The notes beneath the pieces were generated by a model. The model did not search any database. It saw nothing but the letters and a program-made list of their open reading frames with translations, and was not told the DNA's origin. Below, in pieces: positions 1 to 8,764 of a stretch of DNA of 64,000 nt. Made by a program: the position numbers and the translations under genes. Each line of letters begins with the position of its first letter. The stretch's first letter is position 1. Source of the stretch: Roseateles_B sp041906185 (lineage in GTDB: Bacteria > Pseudomonadota > Gammaproteobacteria > Burkholderiales > Burkholderiaceae_C); contig JAYRJQ010000010.1 of NCBI GenBank assembly GCA_041906185.1, positions 124,001 to 188,000 of the forward strand. Reading direction: 5' to 3'.

Positions 1-1263
1 CGCGTGGCGGGCCGCCTCGATGCGCGCCTCGGTCACCGAGCGCACCAGGTGCTCGCCCGTCCCGAGGCCCAGGTAGCGACCCTCGCGGGTGATGATGAAG
101 CCCTCGCGCAGGTAGCGCTGATCGGCGGAGGTGAGCACGCGGGTCAGCGCGTCCAGTCCGGTCTGGGCATCGACCGTCAGCGGCGAGGTGTTGGCAAACA
201 GCGTGCAGGCGTGGCGGCCGTAGAGGTCGTTGAAGAAGGGCTTGGCCCATCGATTGATGAACTGGCTGCGATCGACCAGGGCCACCGGCTGCTCCTGCGC
301 ATCCAGCACCGCGACGGCCTGCTGGCCCTCGTGCTCGTTGAAGAAGCGGTAGAGCTGCTCGTGCGTCGTGGCCTGACTGATGGCCGGCAGCTGCTGGGCC
401 AGGTGCTCCGCGGTGATGCCCGGGCCACCCGCGCGGCGCAGCTCGGGCAGCACGGCGATGTCGGCGCTGACCAGCACCGCGCGGGCACCGGCGGGCAGCT
501 CGCGCGCGCCGCCTTCGCTCGGACGGCCCAGCAACCAGCCCTGCCCGTAGGACACGCCCAGATCGCGCAGCACGCGCAGCTCCTCCGCCTGCTCGATGCC
601 TTCGGCCACGAGCTGCGCGCCGAAGGTCTCGGCCAGCTGCAGCAGGGCGCGGAAGGTCTGCAGCTTCTCGGCATGCGCCGGCAGGTGCTGGGTGAAGTAC
701 TTGTCGATCTTGACCAGATTGGGCTGGATCTCGGACCACAGGCGCAGGCTGGAGCGGCCATCCCCGAAATCGTCCAGCGCGATGCCCACGCCCAGGCGGC
801 GCAGGCGGACGAGGCCGCGGCGCAGGCTGTCGATGTCATGCACGCGCTCGTGCTCGGTGAGCTCCACGACGATGTCGGACGGCGTGATGCCGTAGCGCTC
901 GCACAGCCCCAGGCCGCGCTGCCAATGCTGGTCGCTCAGGGCCAGGCTCAGCGCCCCGGCCGAGATGTTGATGAAGAGCTTGCCAGGCAGGCGCGCCTGG
1001 GCCCAGTCGCGCATGGCCAGCAGGGCGCAGCGCACCTCCAGCTCGACGCTCAAGCCTTCGCGCCGTCCGGCCTCGAACAGGGCGTCGGGAAATTCCAGGG
1101 GTGAGCCCTCGGGACCGCGGACCAGGGCTTCATGGCCATGGATGCTGCTGCAGTCGAGGGCGGCGATAGGCTGGAACAGGGTGCGCAAGTGCTCGCCGTC
1201 GATCAGATCGCGGACGCGCAGGGCCGGGGGAACCGGACGCAGATGGGGAAGGGCCGCTGGCAT
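1..1263 (-). CDS. EAL-domain c-di-GMP phosphodiesterase, 3'-truncated by window edge
   Basis: Runs off the left edge; 421 codons are visible without a stop. It encodes an EAL domain that would hydrolyse cyclic di-GMP: the EALVR signature is at residues 45-49, followed by an ELTE motif, DDFGDG, LVKIDKYF and VAEGIE-type motifs, so the catalytic set looks intact. After the EAL domain (to about residue 250) there is a CBS-like region with the phrase AVAVLDAQEQPVALVDR, and the visible end, around EARIEAARHA, is what usually leads into a GGDEF domain in EAL-CBS-GGDEF proteins; that last part is inference because it lies outside the window. The start chosen is ATG at 1263; an in-frame GTG lies four codons upstream. 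It lies 121 bp after cheB on the same strand, so it may be the last gene of the cheR-cheD-cheB transcript. Confidence 0.85.
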   Translation of the reverse strand, partial: MPAALPHLRPVPPALRVRDLIDGEHLRTLFQPIAALDCSSIHGHEALVRGPEGSPLEFPDALFEAGRREGLSVELEVRCALLAMRDWAQARLPGKLFINISAGALSLALSDQHWQRGLGLCERYGITPSDIVVELTEHERVHDIDSLRRGLVRLRRLGVGIALDDFGDGRSSLRLWSEIQPNLVKIDKYFTQHLPAHAEKLQTFRALLQLAETFGAQLVAEGIEQAEELRVLRDLGVSYGQGWLLGRPSEGGARELPAGARAVLVSADIAVLPELRRAGGPGITAEHLAQQLPAISQATTHEQLYRFFNEHEGQQAVAVLDAQEQPVALVDRSQFINRWAKPFFNDLYGRHACTLFANTSPLTVDAQTGLDALTRVLTSADQRYLREGFIITREGRYLGLGTGEHLVRSVTEARIEAARHA

Positions 1264-1384
1264 GCCCGGCACTGTGGCGAGGCTCCATGACAGGGCGACG
1301 ACGCCGATCCCGTCCTGATGCGAAACGGGCCCGGTCGTGACAAAGTTGGCGCCCGGCTCCCGCACGCCGCGGGTGCGGCGAAGG

Positions 1385-2479
1385 TCACACCCGGTTGGTC
1401 GAGAAGCCGGCGGTGCTGCGCAGCCGCTCAATGAGGCGGGGCGCGATCTGGTTCAGCGGCAGGATCTCGTCGGCCGCACCGGCATTGATGGCCTCGCGCG
1501 GCATCCCGAAGACGACGCAGGTGGCCTCGTCCTGCACGAAGTTGTAGGAGCCGGCGTCCTTCATGGCCTTCATGGCGCGCGCGCCGTCCGCCCCCATGCC
1601 CGTCAGCATGATGCCCAGGGCGTTCGGTCCGACGACGCGGGCCGCTGAGTTGAACAGCACCTCGACGGACGGCTTGTGCCGGTTGACGGGCTCGCCGTCC
1701 TGCACGCGGGCGATGTAGTTCGCGCCCGAGCGCTCGACGCTCAGGTGCATGCCGCCGGGGGCGATGTAGCCGTGGCCGGGCAGGATGCGCTCGCCGTCCT
1801 GTGCTTCCTTCACGCGGATCTTGCACAGGCCGTCCAGCCGCGCGGCGTAGCTCTTGGTGAAGCCGGGCGGCATGTGCTGCGTGATGACCACGGCCGGGCT
1901 GTCGGGCGGCAGGTTGACGAGCACGTCCTTGGTGGCCTCGGTGCCGCCGGTGGAGGCGCCGATGAAGATGATCTTTTCCGTCGACAGCCGGCCGATGTTG
2001 GCGATGGTGACAGGCTTGGGAGCGACCGGTGCCTCGCCGGGCGCAGCGGCGGGCGCGGGCGCATGGTGGCGGCGGATGTGGGCCTTGGAGGCCACGCGGA
2101 TCTTGTCGGTGATGTCCTGGGCGAGCAGGCGGATGCCGTCGGCCACGCCGATCTTGGGCTTGGCCACGAAGTCGATCGCGCCCAACTCGAGCGCCTTGAG
2201 CGTCACCTCGGCTCCGCGCTCGGTCAGCGTGGACACCATCACCACGGGCATCGGCCGCAGGCGCATGAGGCGGGACAGGAAGTCCAGCCCGTCCATCTTG
2301 GGCATCTCGACGTCCAGCGTGATCACGTCCGGATCGAGGTTGCGGATCATCTCGCGGGCCGCGAGCGGGTCGGCTGCCGCGCCAATGCATTCCATGTCCG
2401 GCTGGCGGTTGATGATTTCGGTGAGGATGCTGCGCACCAGTGCGGAGTCATCGACCACCACGACTTTGGTCTTGGCCAT
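1385..2479 (-). CDS. cheB: Chemotaxis response regulator protein-glutamate methylesterase/glutaminase CheB
   Basis: A 364-residue protein of typical CheB length. The N-terminal receiver domain (about 1-125) has the acidic pair D10/D11, phosphoacceptor D56 in ITLDVEMPKMDG and the conserved lysine in VAKPK. A Pro/Ala-rich linker (about 138-157) leads to the methylesterase domain, with catalytic serine S176 in GASTGG, histidine H202 in TQHMPPGFT and aspartate D298 in GMGADG. It removes methyl groups from chemoreceptor glutamates for adaptation. The start is 21 bp after the cheD stop, in the order cheR-cheD-cheB, which fits one adaptation operon. No receptor, CheA, CheW or CheY gene is in the window, so those presumably lie elsewhere. 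Confidence 0.97.
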   Translation of the reverse strand: MAKTKVVVVDDSALVRSILTEIINRQPDMECIGAAADPLAAREMIRNLDPDVITLDVEMPKMDGLDFLSRLMRLRPMPVVMVSTLTERGAEVTLKALELGAIDFVAKPKIGVADGIRLLAQDITDKIRVASKAHIRRHHAPAPAAAPGEAPVAPKPVTIANIGRLSTEKIIFIGASTGGTEATKDVLVNLPPDSPAVVITQHMPPGFTKSYAARLDGLCKIRVKEAQDGERILPGHGYIAPGGMHLSVERSGANYIARVQDGEPVNRHKPSVEVLFNSAARVVGPNALGIMLTGMGADGARAMKAMKDAGSYNFVQDEATCVVFGMPREAINAGAADEILPLNQIAPRLIERLRSTAGFSTNRV

Positions 2480-2500
2480 TGCTCTCTCCCTCGTTGCGCG

Positions 2501-3169
2501 TCAGAACAGGTCGATGGAGCCGCCGGTGGCGACCACGGGCTGGGCCTTCTGGGCGGCGGCACGATCCTGCTGCAGCAGAGCGTCGGTGTTGGTGGGCGCC
2601 AGGCGCTTCACCATGGCCTTGCCGCTGTGGGGCAGGAAGCAGACCTTGCGGGGGTAGACATCCATCACGTCCTTCGAGACCACGGGGATGCGCTCCAGCT
2701 TGAGGTAGTCCAGCACGAAGTTGGTGTTGCGCTCGCCGACGTTGATGGTGTTCATGCCGCTGATCACGGCGCCGCCGCCGAAGATCTTGGCTTCCATGCG
2801 GCCCTTGGAGGCGCCGCGCTTCATCATCTCGTTGATCAGCAGTTCCATGGCGAAGGAGCCGTAGCGCCCGGAGTCCCCGGCGCCCTCCGGCAGCATGAAG
2901 TGGTTCATGCCGCCGACCTGTGCGTGCCGGTCCCACAGGCAGGCCGCGATGCAGGAGCCCAGCGTGGTCATGACCAGGAGGTCTTCCGTGTCGACGAAGT
3001 ACTCGCCGGGCAGGACCTTCACCGCGGCGTTCTTGAAGTGCGCGTCGTAGAAGAAGAAGGAGGCCTCGCCCTGCTTGCGGGGCACGGCTTTCAGCTGGGC
3101 CACACGCGCGGCGCCAACGCCGCTGGCCTGCAGGGCACTGACGGCTGAAGTGGGAGAGGGCGTGCTCAT
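2501..3169 (-). CDS. cheD: Chemoreceptor glutamine deamidase CheD
   Basis: A 222-residue protein. CheD deamidates specific glutamines in chemoreceptors to glutamates, and in some bacteria interacts with CheC/CheY. The catalytic cysteine C73 lies in TTLGSCIAACLWD, and the histidine of the dyad is H90 in VGGMNHFMLP, both characteristic of the family. A non-conserved extension of about 35 residues precedes the domain. It sits between cheR (55 bp gap) and cheB (21 bp gap) on the same strand, the usual betaproteobacterial order. Confidence 0.96.
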   Translation of the reverse strand: MSTPSPTSAVSALQASGVGAARVAQLKAVPRKQGEASFFFYDAHFKNAAVKVLPGEYFVDTEDLLVMTTLGSCIAACLWDRHAQVGGMNHFMLPEGAGDSGRYGSFAMELLINEMMKRGASKGRMEAKIFGGGAVISGMNTINVGERNTNFVLDYLKLERIPVVSKDVMDVYPRKVCFLPHSGKAMVKRLAPTNTDALLQQDRAAAQKAQPVVATGGSIDLF

Positions 3170-3224
3170 GATGGTGTCTCGGCCAGAGGGCTCAGGAAGA
3201 TGAAGGGGCGGGCCGGTGCCCGGC

Positions 3225-4079
3225 TCAGACGCGCTCGTAGATGGTCTTGCCGCGCAGTCGGAACAGGTCCTTGGATTCGGTGAAGTTCTCGGAGTGGCCG
3301 ACGAAGAGCAGGCCCTGCGGACGCATCACCTTGTGGATGCGCTCCAGCACCTTGCGCTGCGTCGGGGCGTCGAAATAGATCATCACGTTGCGGCAGAAGA
3401 CGATCTGGAAGGGCTCGCCCAGCTGCCACTGCGCGTTCATCAGATTCAGTGTCTTGAAGTCGATCCAGCGCTGCAACTCAGGCTTGACGCGGATGCGGCC
3501 CTCGTTGGCGCCCGTGCCGCGCATGAAGAAGTTCTTGAGGCGCGCCTGGGACAAGCCGCGCGAGTCGGCGTTGTAGACGCCGCGGCGTGCCGTGTTGAGC
3601 ACGTTGGTGTCGATGTCGCTGGCGACGATCTGCACCTGCGCGTTGCTGCCGAGGGCCTCGGCGCAGGTCATGGCGATGGAGTAGGGCTCCTCGCCCGTGG
3701 AGGCGGCGCAGCACCAGATGCGCACGGGCTTGCCAGCCAGCGGCTTGAGGTCGTCCATGAGCGCGTGGAAGTGGTGCTCTTCCCGGAAGAAGGAGGTCAG
3801 GTTGGTCGTCAGGCAATTGACGAACTCCTGCCATTCCTGCTCGCTCTGCGCGCCGGTGGTGGACTCCAGCCACTGCAGGTAGTTGGCGAAGGAGGTGTGG
3901 CCGGTGTCGCGCAGGCGGCGGGACAAGCGGCTGTAGACCATGGCGTGCTTGCCATCGTGCAGGCTGATCCCTGCATGCTGGTAGATCAGCTGACGCACCC
4001 GATCGAAATCGCTGCGACTGAAACTGAACTCGTGGTCCACGGACTCGGCAACGGGGGACGCTGGCAGGGTGGGCCGCAT
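3225..4079 (-). CDS. cheR: Chemotaxis protein methyltransferase CheR
   Basis: A 284-residue SAM-dependent methyltransferase that methylates chemoreceptor glutamates. The N-terminal helical domain covers about 1-90; NLTSFFREEHHF (about 93-104) is the conserved NxTxFFR motif, CAASTGEEPYS (about 124-134) is the SAM-binding loop, and FCRNVMIYF near the C-terminus is the family's third signature. The reading frame stays open upstream to 4259, but ATG at 4079 gives the normal CheR length, an AGGAG upstream, and removes a low-complexity 60-residue extension with no family resemblance. First gene of the cheR-cheD-cheB set, divergent from the GGDEF gene. Confidence 0.95.
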   Translation of the reverse strand: MRPTLPASPVAESVDHEFSFSRSDFDRVRQLIYQHAGISLHDGKHAMVYSRLSRRLRDTGHTSFANYLQWLESTTGAQSEQEWQEFVNCLTTNLTSFFREEHHFHALMDDLKPLAGKPVRIWCCAASTGEEPYSIAMTCAEALGSNAQVQIVASDIDTNVLNTARRGVYNADSRGLSQARLKNFFMRGTGANEGRIRVKPELQRWIDFKTLNLMNAQWQLGEPFQIVFCRNVMIYFDAPTQRKVLERIHKVMRPQGLLFVGHSENFTESKDLFRLRGKTIYERV

Positions 4080-4274
4080 GGATATTGCTCGCTGCTCCTG
4101 GTTTGTCGGCACGGGCTTCTGAGGGCCCTGTCGAGTCGATTCTCGGGTGTTTTCCAGTATCTGTGAGCCTGCCGTGGCAAGAATGTAAAAACTAGGCGGG
4201 GAGAACTGGTCATTTCGTGCCAGTTTGCGCACTTGGGCGCTGCTAGACTGCCCTGGCATCCTCAGGGGACGCTC

Positions 4275-4997
4275 TTGCCTTCCAGTTCAAGCCGCACACT
4301 CATCGACGTCCAGGACCTGCGCCTGGAGCCCGCGCTGCAATTGCTGCAGCAGGCCGGCGCCATGCTGCCGGACACCGAGCCCCACAGCGCCGCCTGGCTG
4401 CAGGCCGTGGTGGACGCCTTGTGCGATCTCTCCAGCAAGGACGCGCTCACCGGTCTGGTCAATCGCCGCAGCTTCGAGATGGCGATGTCGCGGGAGGTCG
4501 ATCGCGTCGCCCGTTCCGGCGAGCCGGCGCTGCTGCTGATCCTGGACATCGATCACTTCAAATCCGTCAACGACACCCACGGCCATGCCGCTGGCGACCA
4601 GGTGATCCAGGCCGTGGCCAAGGCGCTCATGCAGACGGTGCGCCCCATGGACACGGTGGCTCGCGTGGGTGGCGAGGAGTTCGCCATCATCCTGCCGAAC
4701 TGCCCGGCGACCTTCGGCGTCACGGTGGCAGAGCGCATCCGCGAGCAGGTGGAGGCCTTGCCGATCCAGGCCACGCCGGCGCTGTCGCTCAACATCACGG
4801 TCAGCCTCGGCGGCGCCTTCGCCCCGCAGTGGGTGCGGTCCTCGGCGCTGCTGTGGATGGAGCGCGCAGACCGGCAGCTCTACCGGGCCAAGGCCGAGGG
4901 GCGCAACCGCGCCTGCCTGGAGGCCCAGCCCGACTCTCTGGTCAGCGCCGACGAGAAAAGCATGTTGTTTGCCCTAACGCAACAGGAAAGCGAATGA
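4275..4997 (+). CDS. Diguanylate cyclase (GGDEF domain)
   Basis: About 240 residues if started at TTG 4275, which has an AGGGGA ribosome site 5 nt upstream; a second in-frame TTG at 4233 would add 14 residues and lacks such a site. No ATG begins the frame near here. The N-terminal ~50 residues are helical and unrecognised; the GGDEF domain begins at KDALTGLVNRRSFE (56-69), has DIDHFKSVND (91-100) and the active-site GGEEF at 132-136. RPMD (123-126), five residues before GGEEF, is the allosteric I-site, so product inhibition is expected. No signal peptide or membrane segment. It overlaps the following FlhG-like gene by ATGA, implying translational coupling. Confidence 0.92.
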   Translation: MPSSSSRTLIDVQDLRLEPALQLLQQAGAMLPDTEPHSAAWLQAVVDALCDLSSKDALTGLVNRRSFEMAMSREVDRVARSGEPALLLILDIDHFKSVNDTHGHAAGDQVIQAVAKALMQTVRPMDTVARVGGEEFAIILPNCPATFGVTVAERIREQVEALPIQATPALSLNITVSLGGAFAPQWVRSSALLWMERADRQLYRAKAEGRNRACLEAQPDSLVSADEKSMLFALTQQESE

Positions 4998-5797
4998 GTA
5001 CCACCCCAGCGCCTGCTGCATCTCCCTCCCGGTCCAGCCGTGTTGGCGCCCGGACCCTGGCCGTCACCAGCGGCAAGGGCGGCGTCGGCAAGACCTTCGT
5101 GACTGCCAACCTGGCCGCCGCGCTGGCCGCCCGAGGCCAGCGCGTGCTCGTGCTGGACGCCGATCTGGGCCTGGCCAATCTGGACGTGGTGCTGAACCTG
5201 CATCCCAAGATCACGCTGCATGACGTCTTCACCGAGAAGGCCACGCTCGAGCAGGCCATCCTGCCGGCCCCGGGCGGCTTCCACGTGCTGCTCGCCGGCT
5301 CGGGCATGGTCGAGTATTCCCGGCTCACGCCCGAGGTCCGCGAGAAGCTCCTGCACATCATCGAGCTGGTGAAGCCCCGCTTCGACTGGGTCCTGCTCGA
5401 CACCGGCGCGGGCATCTCCGACGTCGTGCTCTATTCGGTGTCGCTCGCCACGGACGTGCTGGTGGTGGCCACGCCCGAACCGACCTCGCTGACCGATGCC
5501 TACGCCACGATCAAGGTGCTGGCGACCCAGCAGGACCGCCGGCATGTCGGTCTGGTGCTCAACCAGGCCTCGCGGCCGGGCGAGGGCAAACTGATCTGCG
5601 GCCAGTTGCAGCAGGTGCTGCAGCGCTTCGTCAGCGGAGCGCCCGGCCAGGGCTTCAAGCTGGAGTTGCTGGGGGAGGTGAAGGCCGACGTCGCCGTGCG
5701 CCAGGCGGTGCTCAAGCGGCAGCTGCTGCTCGAAAACTTCCCCGGCAGCGACGCAGCGCAATCCATCAAGGCGCTCGCCAACCGGCTGCTGAGCTGA
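4994..5797 (+). CDS. FlhG/FleN-like MinD-family ATPase
   Basis: A 267-residue deviant-Walker ATPase: SGKGGVGKT at 26-34, DADLGLANLDVVL near 51-63 and a DTGAGI motif as Walker B. The sequence AGSGMVEYSRLTPEVREKLL and the general layout match FlhG/FleN flagellar-number regulators rather than MinD or Soj. It lacks the strong amphipathic membrane-targeting C-terminus of MinD, ending in AAQSIKALANRLLS. FlhG proteins control the GTPase FlhF and flagellar placement; no flhF lies nearby, so the role in flagellar number is inference from family and from the adjoining chemotaxis and c-di-GMP genes. Its ATG overlaps the stop of the diguanylate cyclase gene. Confidence 0.85.
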   Translation: MSTTPAPAASPSRSSRVGARTLAVTSGKGGVGKTFVTANLAAALAARGQRVLVLDADLGLANLDVVLNLHPKITLHDVFTEKATLEQAILPAPGGFHVLLAGSGMVEYSRLTPEVREKLLHIIELVKPRFDWVLLDTGAGISDVVLYSVSLATDVLVVATPEPTSLTDAYATIKVLATQQDRRHVGLVLNQASRPGEGKLICGQLQQVLQRFVSGAPGQGFKLELLGEVKADVAVRQAVLKRQLLLENFPGSDAAQSIKALANRLLS

Positions 5798-5874
5798 GGC
5801 TATCGCCGTCGCGGCGCCGTCCCACGCAGAGCTGCCGTGGTGCTGGCCCGTTGCCCCGCTGCTAAGCTGGCGGC

Positions 5875-6285
5875 ATGACAGACCAGGCTGACAACAAGGC
5901 GGCGCCCCGCAGCGCCTATGAATGGGTCGGCGGCGAAGATGCCGTGCGAGCCCTGGTGGATCGCTTCTACGATCTCATGGACCTCGAGCCGGCCTACGCC
6001 GAGCTGCGGGCCCTGCATCCCACCGACATGGCCGGCTCCCGGGACAAGCTGTTCTGGTTCCTGTGCGGCTGGCTGGGCGGCCCCGACCATTTCATCGAGC
6101 GTTTCGGCCACCCGCGGCTGCGTGCGCGCCACATGCCCTTCCGCATCGGCATTCGTGAGCGGGACCAGTGGATGGCCTGCATGCGTCAGGCCATGACGGA
6201 GTTGGCCCTCGACCCCTCCCTGCAGACCCGCCTGGACGAGGCCTTCATGGGCACCGCGGACTGGATGCGCAACATCGGCGGCTGA
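5875..6285 (+). CDS. Group II truncated haemoglobin
   Basis: A 136-residue haem protein of the truncated (2-over-2) globin family, group II. The proximal histidine is H86 in RARHMPFRIG, W99 in RDQWMACM is the group II distal tryptophan (G8), and Y32 in RFYDLMD is the B10 tyrosine. These proteins bind oxygen or nitric oxide in the cytoplasm and are often linked to nitrosative or oxidative stress protection. No ribosome site is visible; a candidate -10 element TAAGCT at 5863-5868 is exactly 6 nt from the ATG, so the mRNA may be leaderless. Monocistronic by context. Confidence 0.95.
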   Translation: MTDQADNKAAPRSAYEWVGGEDAVRALVDRFYDLMDLEPAYAELRALHPTDMAGSRDKLFWFLCGWLGGPDHFIERFGHPRLRARHMPFRIGIRERDQWMACMRQAMTELALDPSLQTRLDEAFMGTADWMRNIGG

Positions 6286-6340
6286 GCATTGCCCGGCCCG
6301 CCACGGCGCCGGGGTTTGAACGACGAATTCCATGAAAAGA

Positions 6341-6373
6341 GGACGCCGAGGGGGCGAGCCCGCCTCGGCGTCC
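6341..6373 (-). terminator. Intrinsic terminator of the TonB-like gene
   Basis: Perfect 11-bp inverted repeat GGACGCCGAGG / CCTCGGCGTCC (6341-6351 and 6363-6373). Read on the minus strand it is followed by TCTTTTC, 25 nt after the stop of the TonB-like gene. Confidence 0.8.
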
Positions 6374-6397
6374 GTTCATCCGTGGGTCAGCGTCGGC

Positions 6398-7051
6398 TTA
6401 CTGGATGTTGAACACGAACTCCTGCTCGAAGGCCTGGCTGCCGCGGCACTGGTAGGCCGCCAGGGCGGTCTGGACGGCGTTCTGCAGGGCGCGGCGGCTG
6501 CGAGCGTCCATGCCGCCGGTGACCTGGAGGAACTGCACCTCCGCCACGCGGCCTGCCACCAGGTGGGCCTGCACACGGAAGCTGGCGCGGCCGCTCCAGT
6601 TCACCGCCGGGACCTCGGGCATGCTCATGACGTCGCAGACGGCCTCGGCTCGCAGCGGGCCGGCCGGCGGCGTGACGCCGTCGCCCCGGGTGCCCGGGAT
6701 GCTCCCGGTGCCGGCCATGCCGCCGGTGCCGGCACCTTCCACTGGCTTGCTGCTGCTCGTGGGATCCACCGTGATGGGCGAGACGGGCAGATCGATCGTG
6801 ATGTCGTGCGGCGCCACCACCGGCGTGATCACCGGCCTGAAGTCCACGTCGCGCGTCACCGGTGGCGGGGGCTCCACCGTGCGGGGCTTGTCGGGCATCT
6901 CGATGAGCGTGACCGGCGGCGTTGCCTTCTTGGTGAAGTGCGTGCTCAGGCCGGCGGCCAATCCCCAGACGATGACCACATGGGTCACGATGACCAGGCC
7001 GATGCCCTTGGCGCTTCGTTTCGGAAGCTCGAGTGAATGCAAGTCGCTCAT
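6398..7051 (-). CDS. TonB-family energy transducer
   Basis: A 217-residue protein. One N-terminal membrane helix (about residues 16-37, GIGLVIVTHVVIVWGLAAGL) is followed by a Pro-rich periplasmic stretch beginning TVEPPPPV, a Gly/Thr-rich linker and a C-terminal TonB-like domain in which RASFRVQAHLVAGRVAEVQF resembles the beta-strand/helix core. TonB proteins pass proton-motive energy from ExbB/ExbD to outer-membrane receptors. exbB and exbD are not adjacent, so the partner motor is unknown; the large TonB-dependent receptor at 46.1 kb could be a client, but nothing in the sequence ties them. The start at 7051 has AGAGGA about 6 nt upstream; an open extension to 7249 is rejected. Confidence 0.85.
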   Translation of the reverse strand: MSDLHSLELPKRSAKGIGLVIVTHVVIVWGLAAGLSTHFTKKATPPVTLIEMPDKPRTVEPPPPVTRDVDFRPVITPVVAPHDITIDLPVSPITVDPTSSSKPVEGAGTGGMAGTGSIPGTRGDGVTPPAGPLRAEAVCDVMSMPEVPAVNWSGRASFRVQAHLVAGRVAEVQFLQVTGGMDARSRRALQNAVQTALAAYQCRGSQAFEQEFVFNIQ

Positions 7052-7298
7052 GTGCGGTCCTCTCATGGCTGTCTGTTGAATGAGAACTACACGGTGACAC
7101 CGTCCCGGGCGCCTGCCTGACGGACCGCCGGGAGTCGCCCGTTGGTGTGTGCCGCAGGGCCAGACTAACGAGGTGGCTGCTGGGGCGTCAATCGGGAATG
7201 CGCCGCGAAGCCGGACTGTCGTGAGCGAATCACAGACCCTGTGCTGCAAGCTGGCGTTCAGCTGAGGCCCGGATGCTTGGCGGGTTTGCTCCGGCGGC

Positions 7299-7955
7299 TC
7301 AAGGGCTGTTGAGCAGCACCATCAGCGCGCCCGCGCCGCCGTCGCTCGGGCGGGCCTGGACGAAGGCCAGCACTTCCTGCTTCTGCACGAGCCAGCGCCG
7401 CACGCGGGTCTTGAGCACGGGTTCGCGCCCGGGGGAGCCGTTGCCCTTGCCATGGACCACCCGCACGCAGCGCATGCCACGCCGCGCGCTGTCGTGGATG
7501 AAGGTGCCGATGGCCTCGCGGGCCTGATCGCGCCGCAGGCCATGCAGGTCGATCTGCGCCTGCAGGGCCCAATGCCCCCGGCGGAGCTTGCGCACGACCT
7601 CCAGGCTGACCTCGGGGCGGCGGAAGGACAGCGTCTCGTCGGTCTCGAGGAGGGACTCGACATCGAAGTCATCGGAGAGGGCCTGCCGCAGGACGGCCTG
7701 CTCGTCGAGCTCGCGCTGCCGCGGCTCGGGCAGCGGCGGGGCGCCCGTGAGGAGCACCCGGCCGGTGTCGGGCAGCGGTGTGACCGGGCCCACGCTCAGC
7801 TCGAAGATGCGCGCTTCGCGCTCCATCAGGCGTCGCTGGGCGGCCTCGCGTTCGCGGCGGGCTTCCTCCTCGCGCTGGCGCCGCTGCAACTCCTGGTGCA
7901 TCTGGCCGAGGTCCTGCAGGCTGCGCAGGGCGGGGGTGTCGGGTTTGCGTCGCAT
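7299..7955 (-). CDS. Smr (MutS-related) domain protein
   Basis: A 218-residue protein. Residues about 18-50 form a highly charged coiled coil (QRRQREEEARREREAAQRR), and the C-terminal third is an Smr domain with IDLHGL and the VVHGKGNGS nucleic-acid-binding loop. Stand-alone Smr proteins are DNA or RNA endonucleases; E. coli SmrB/YfcN cleaves mRNA at collided ribosomes, and this protein has the same short domain order, but orthology is not established here. One base separates its ATG from the stop of radC, so the two are co-transcribed. Confidence 0.92.
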   Translation of the reverse strand: MRRKPDTPALRSLQDLGQMHQELQRRQREEEARREREAAQRRLMEREARIFELSVGPVTPLPDTGRVLLTGAPPLPEPRQRELDEQAVLRQALSDDFDVESLLETDETLSFRRPEVSLEVVRKLRRGHWALQAQIDLHGLRRDQAREAIGTFIHDSARRGMRCVRVVHGKGNGSPGREPVLKTRVRRWLVQKQEVLAFVQARPSDGGAGALMVLLNSP

Positions 7956-7956
7956 G

Positions 7957-8628
7957 TCAGATGAGCCCGCGCTCCGCCATGGACACGCTGTGCCCCGCGG
8001 CCACGACGATGTGGTCCAGCACCCGCACTTCCACCAGAGACAGCGACTGCATCAGGCGCTGGGTGAGTAGCTCGTCCGCCCGGGAGGGCTCGGCGACGCC
8101 GGAGGGGTGGTTGTGGGCCAGGATCACCGCGGCGGCCCCCAGCGCGAGCGCGTGCTTGACGATCTCGCGGGGGTAGACGCTGGTCTGGGTGAGGGTGCCG
8201 TGAAAGAGAGTTTCCATGCGGATGAGGCGATGCTGGGCATCCAGAAAGAGCACGGCGAAGGCTTCGTGGTCGAGGTGGGCGAGTTGCAGCTGCAGATAGG
8301 CCTTGACGGCCTCGGGGGCGTCGAAGCTGGCACTGCGCTGCAAACGCGACTGCAGGGTGCGCCGGGCAATTTCCAGCACGGCCGCAAGTTTGGCACGGCG
8401 GGCGGGACCCAGGCCCCGGGCACTGCGCATGTCCTCGTGGCTCGCCTGCATCAGGCCCGCGAGGCCGCCAAAGTGGTCGAGGAGCTCCTGCGACAGCGTC
8501 AGGACCGGCTTGCCCCTGAGCCCGGTCCCGAGCAGCAGGGCCAGCAGCTCGGCGTCGCCGAGGGCGGAAGGCCCCCGGGCGAGCAGCTTTTCACGGGGGC
8601 GTGCGGAGGCGGGCAGGTCATGCAGCAT
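7957..8628 (-). CDS. radC: RadC family JAB1/MPN metalloprotein
   Basis: A 223-residue RadC protein. An N-terminal helix-hairpin-helix region (GLGPARRAKL, about 72-81) precedes the JAMM zinc site: H172 and H174 in AHNHPSG and D185 downstream. The biological role of RadC remains uncertain despite its historical DNA-repair name. Length and motifs are complete. It overlaps no neighbour on the right and is followed one base later by the Smr gene. The N-terminal codons contain a near-match to the dispersed 15-mer (8609-8623). Confidence 0.95.
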   Translation of the reverse strand: MLHDLPASARPREKLLARGPSALGDAELLALLLGTGLRGKPVLTLSQELLDHFGGLAGLMQASHEDMRSARGLGPARRAKLAAVLEIARRTLQSRLQRSASFDAPEAVKAYLQLQLAHLDHEAFAVLFLDAQHRLIRMETLFHGTLTQTSVYPREIVKHALALGAAAVILAHNHPSGVAEPSRADELLTQRLMQSLSLVEVRVLDHIVVAAGHSVSMAERGLI

Positions 8629-8764
8629 GGGGGATCCGGCTTGCGTTAGGCCAAGGGTGTGGCCAATGGAATGGAGCGGAATGTCGGCAAGCGCGGGGCG
8701 GCATTGTCGTCCAGCCTAAAATCCGCCCCAGCGACAAAGAAACCGGCCTGGGCGCCGGGACAGC

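Noticed and set aside
1676..3148. Plus-strand open frame opposite cheB/cheD
   Set aside because: CheB and CheD active-site motifs are on the minus strand.
4080..4259. N-terminal extension of CheR
   Set aside because: No family similarity, and ATG 4079 gives the usual length with a nearby AGGAG.
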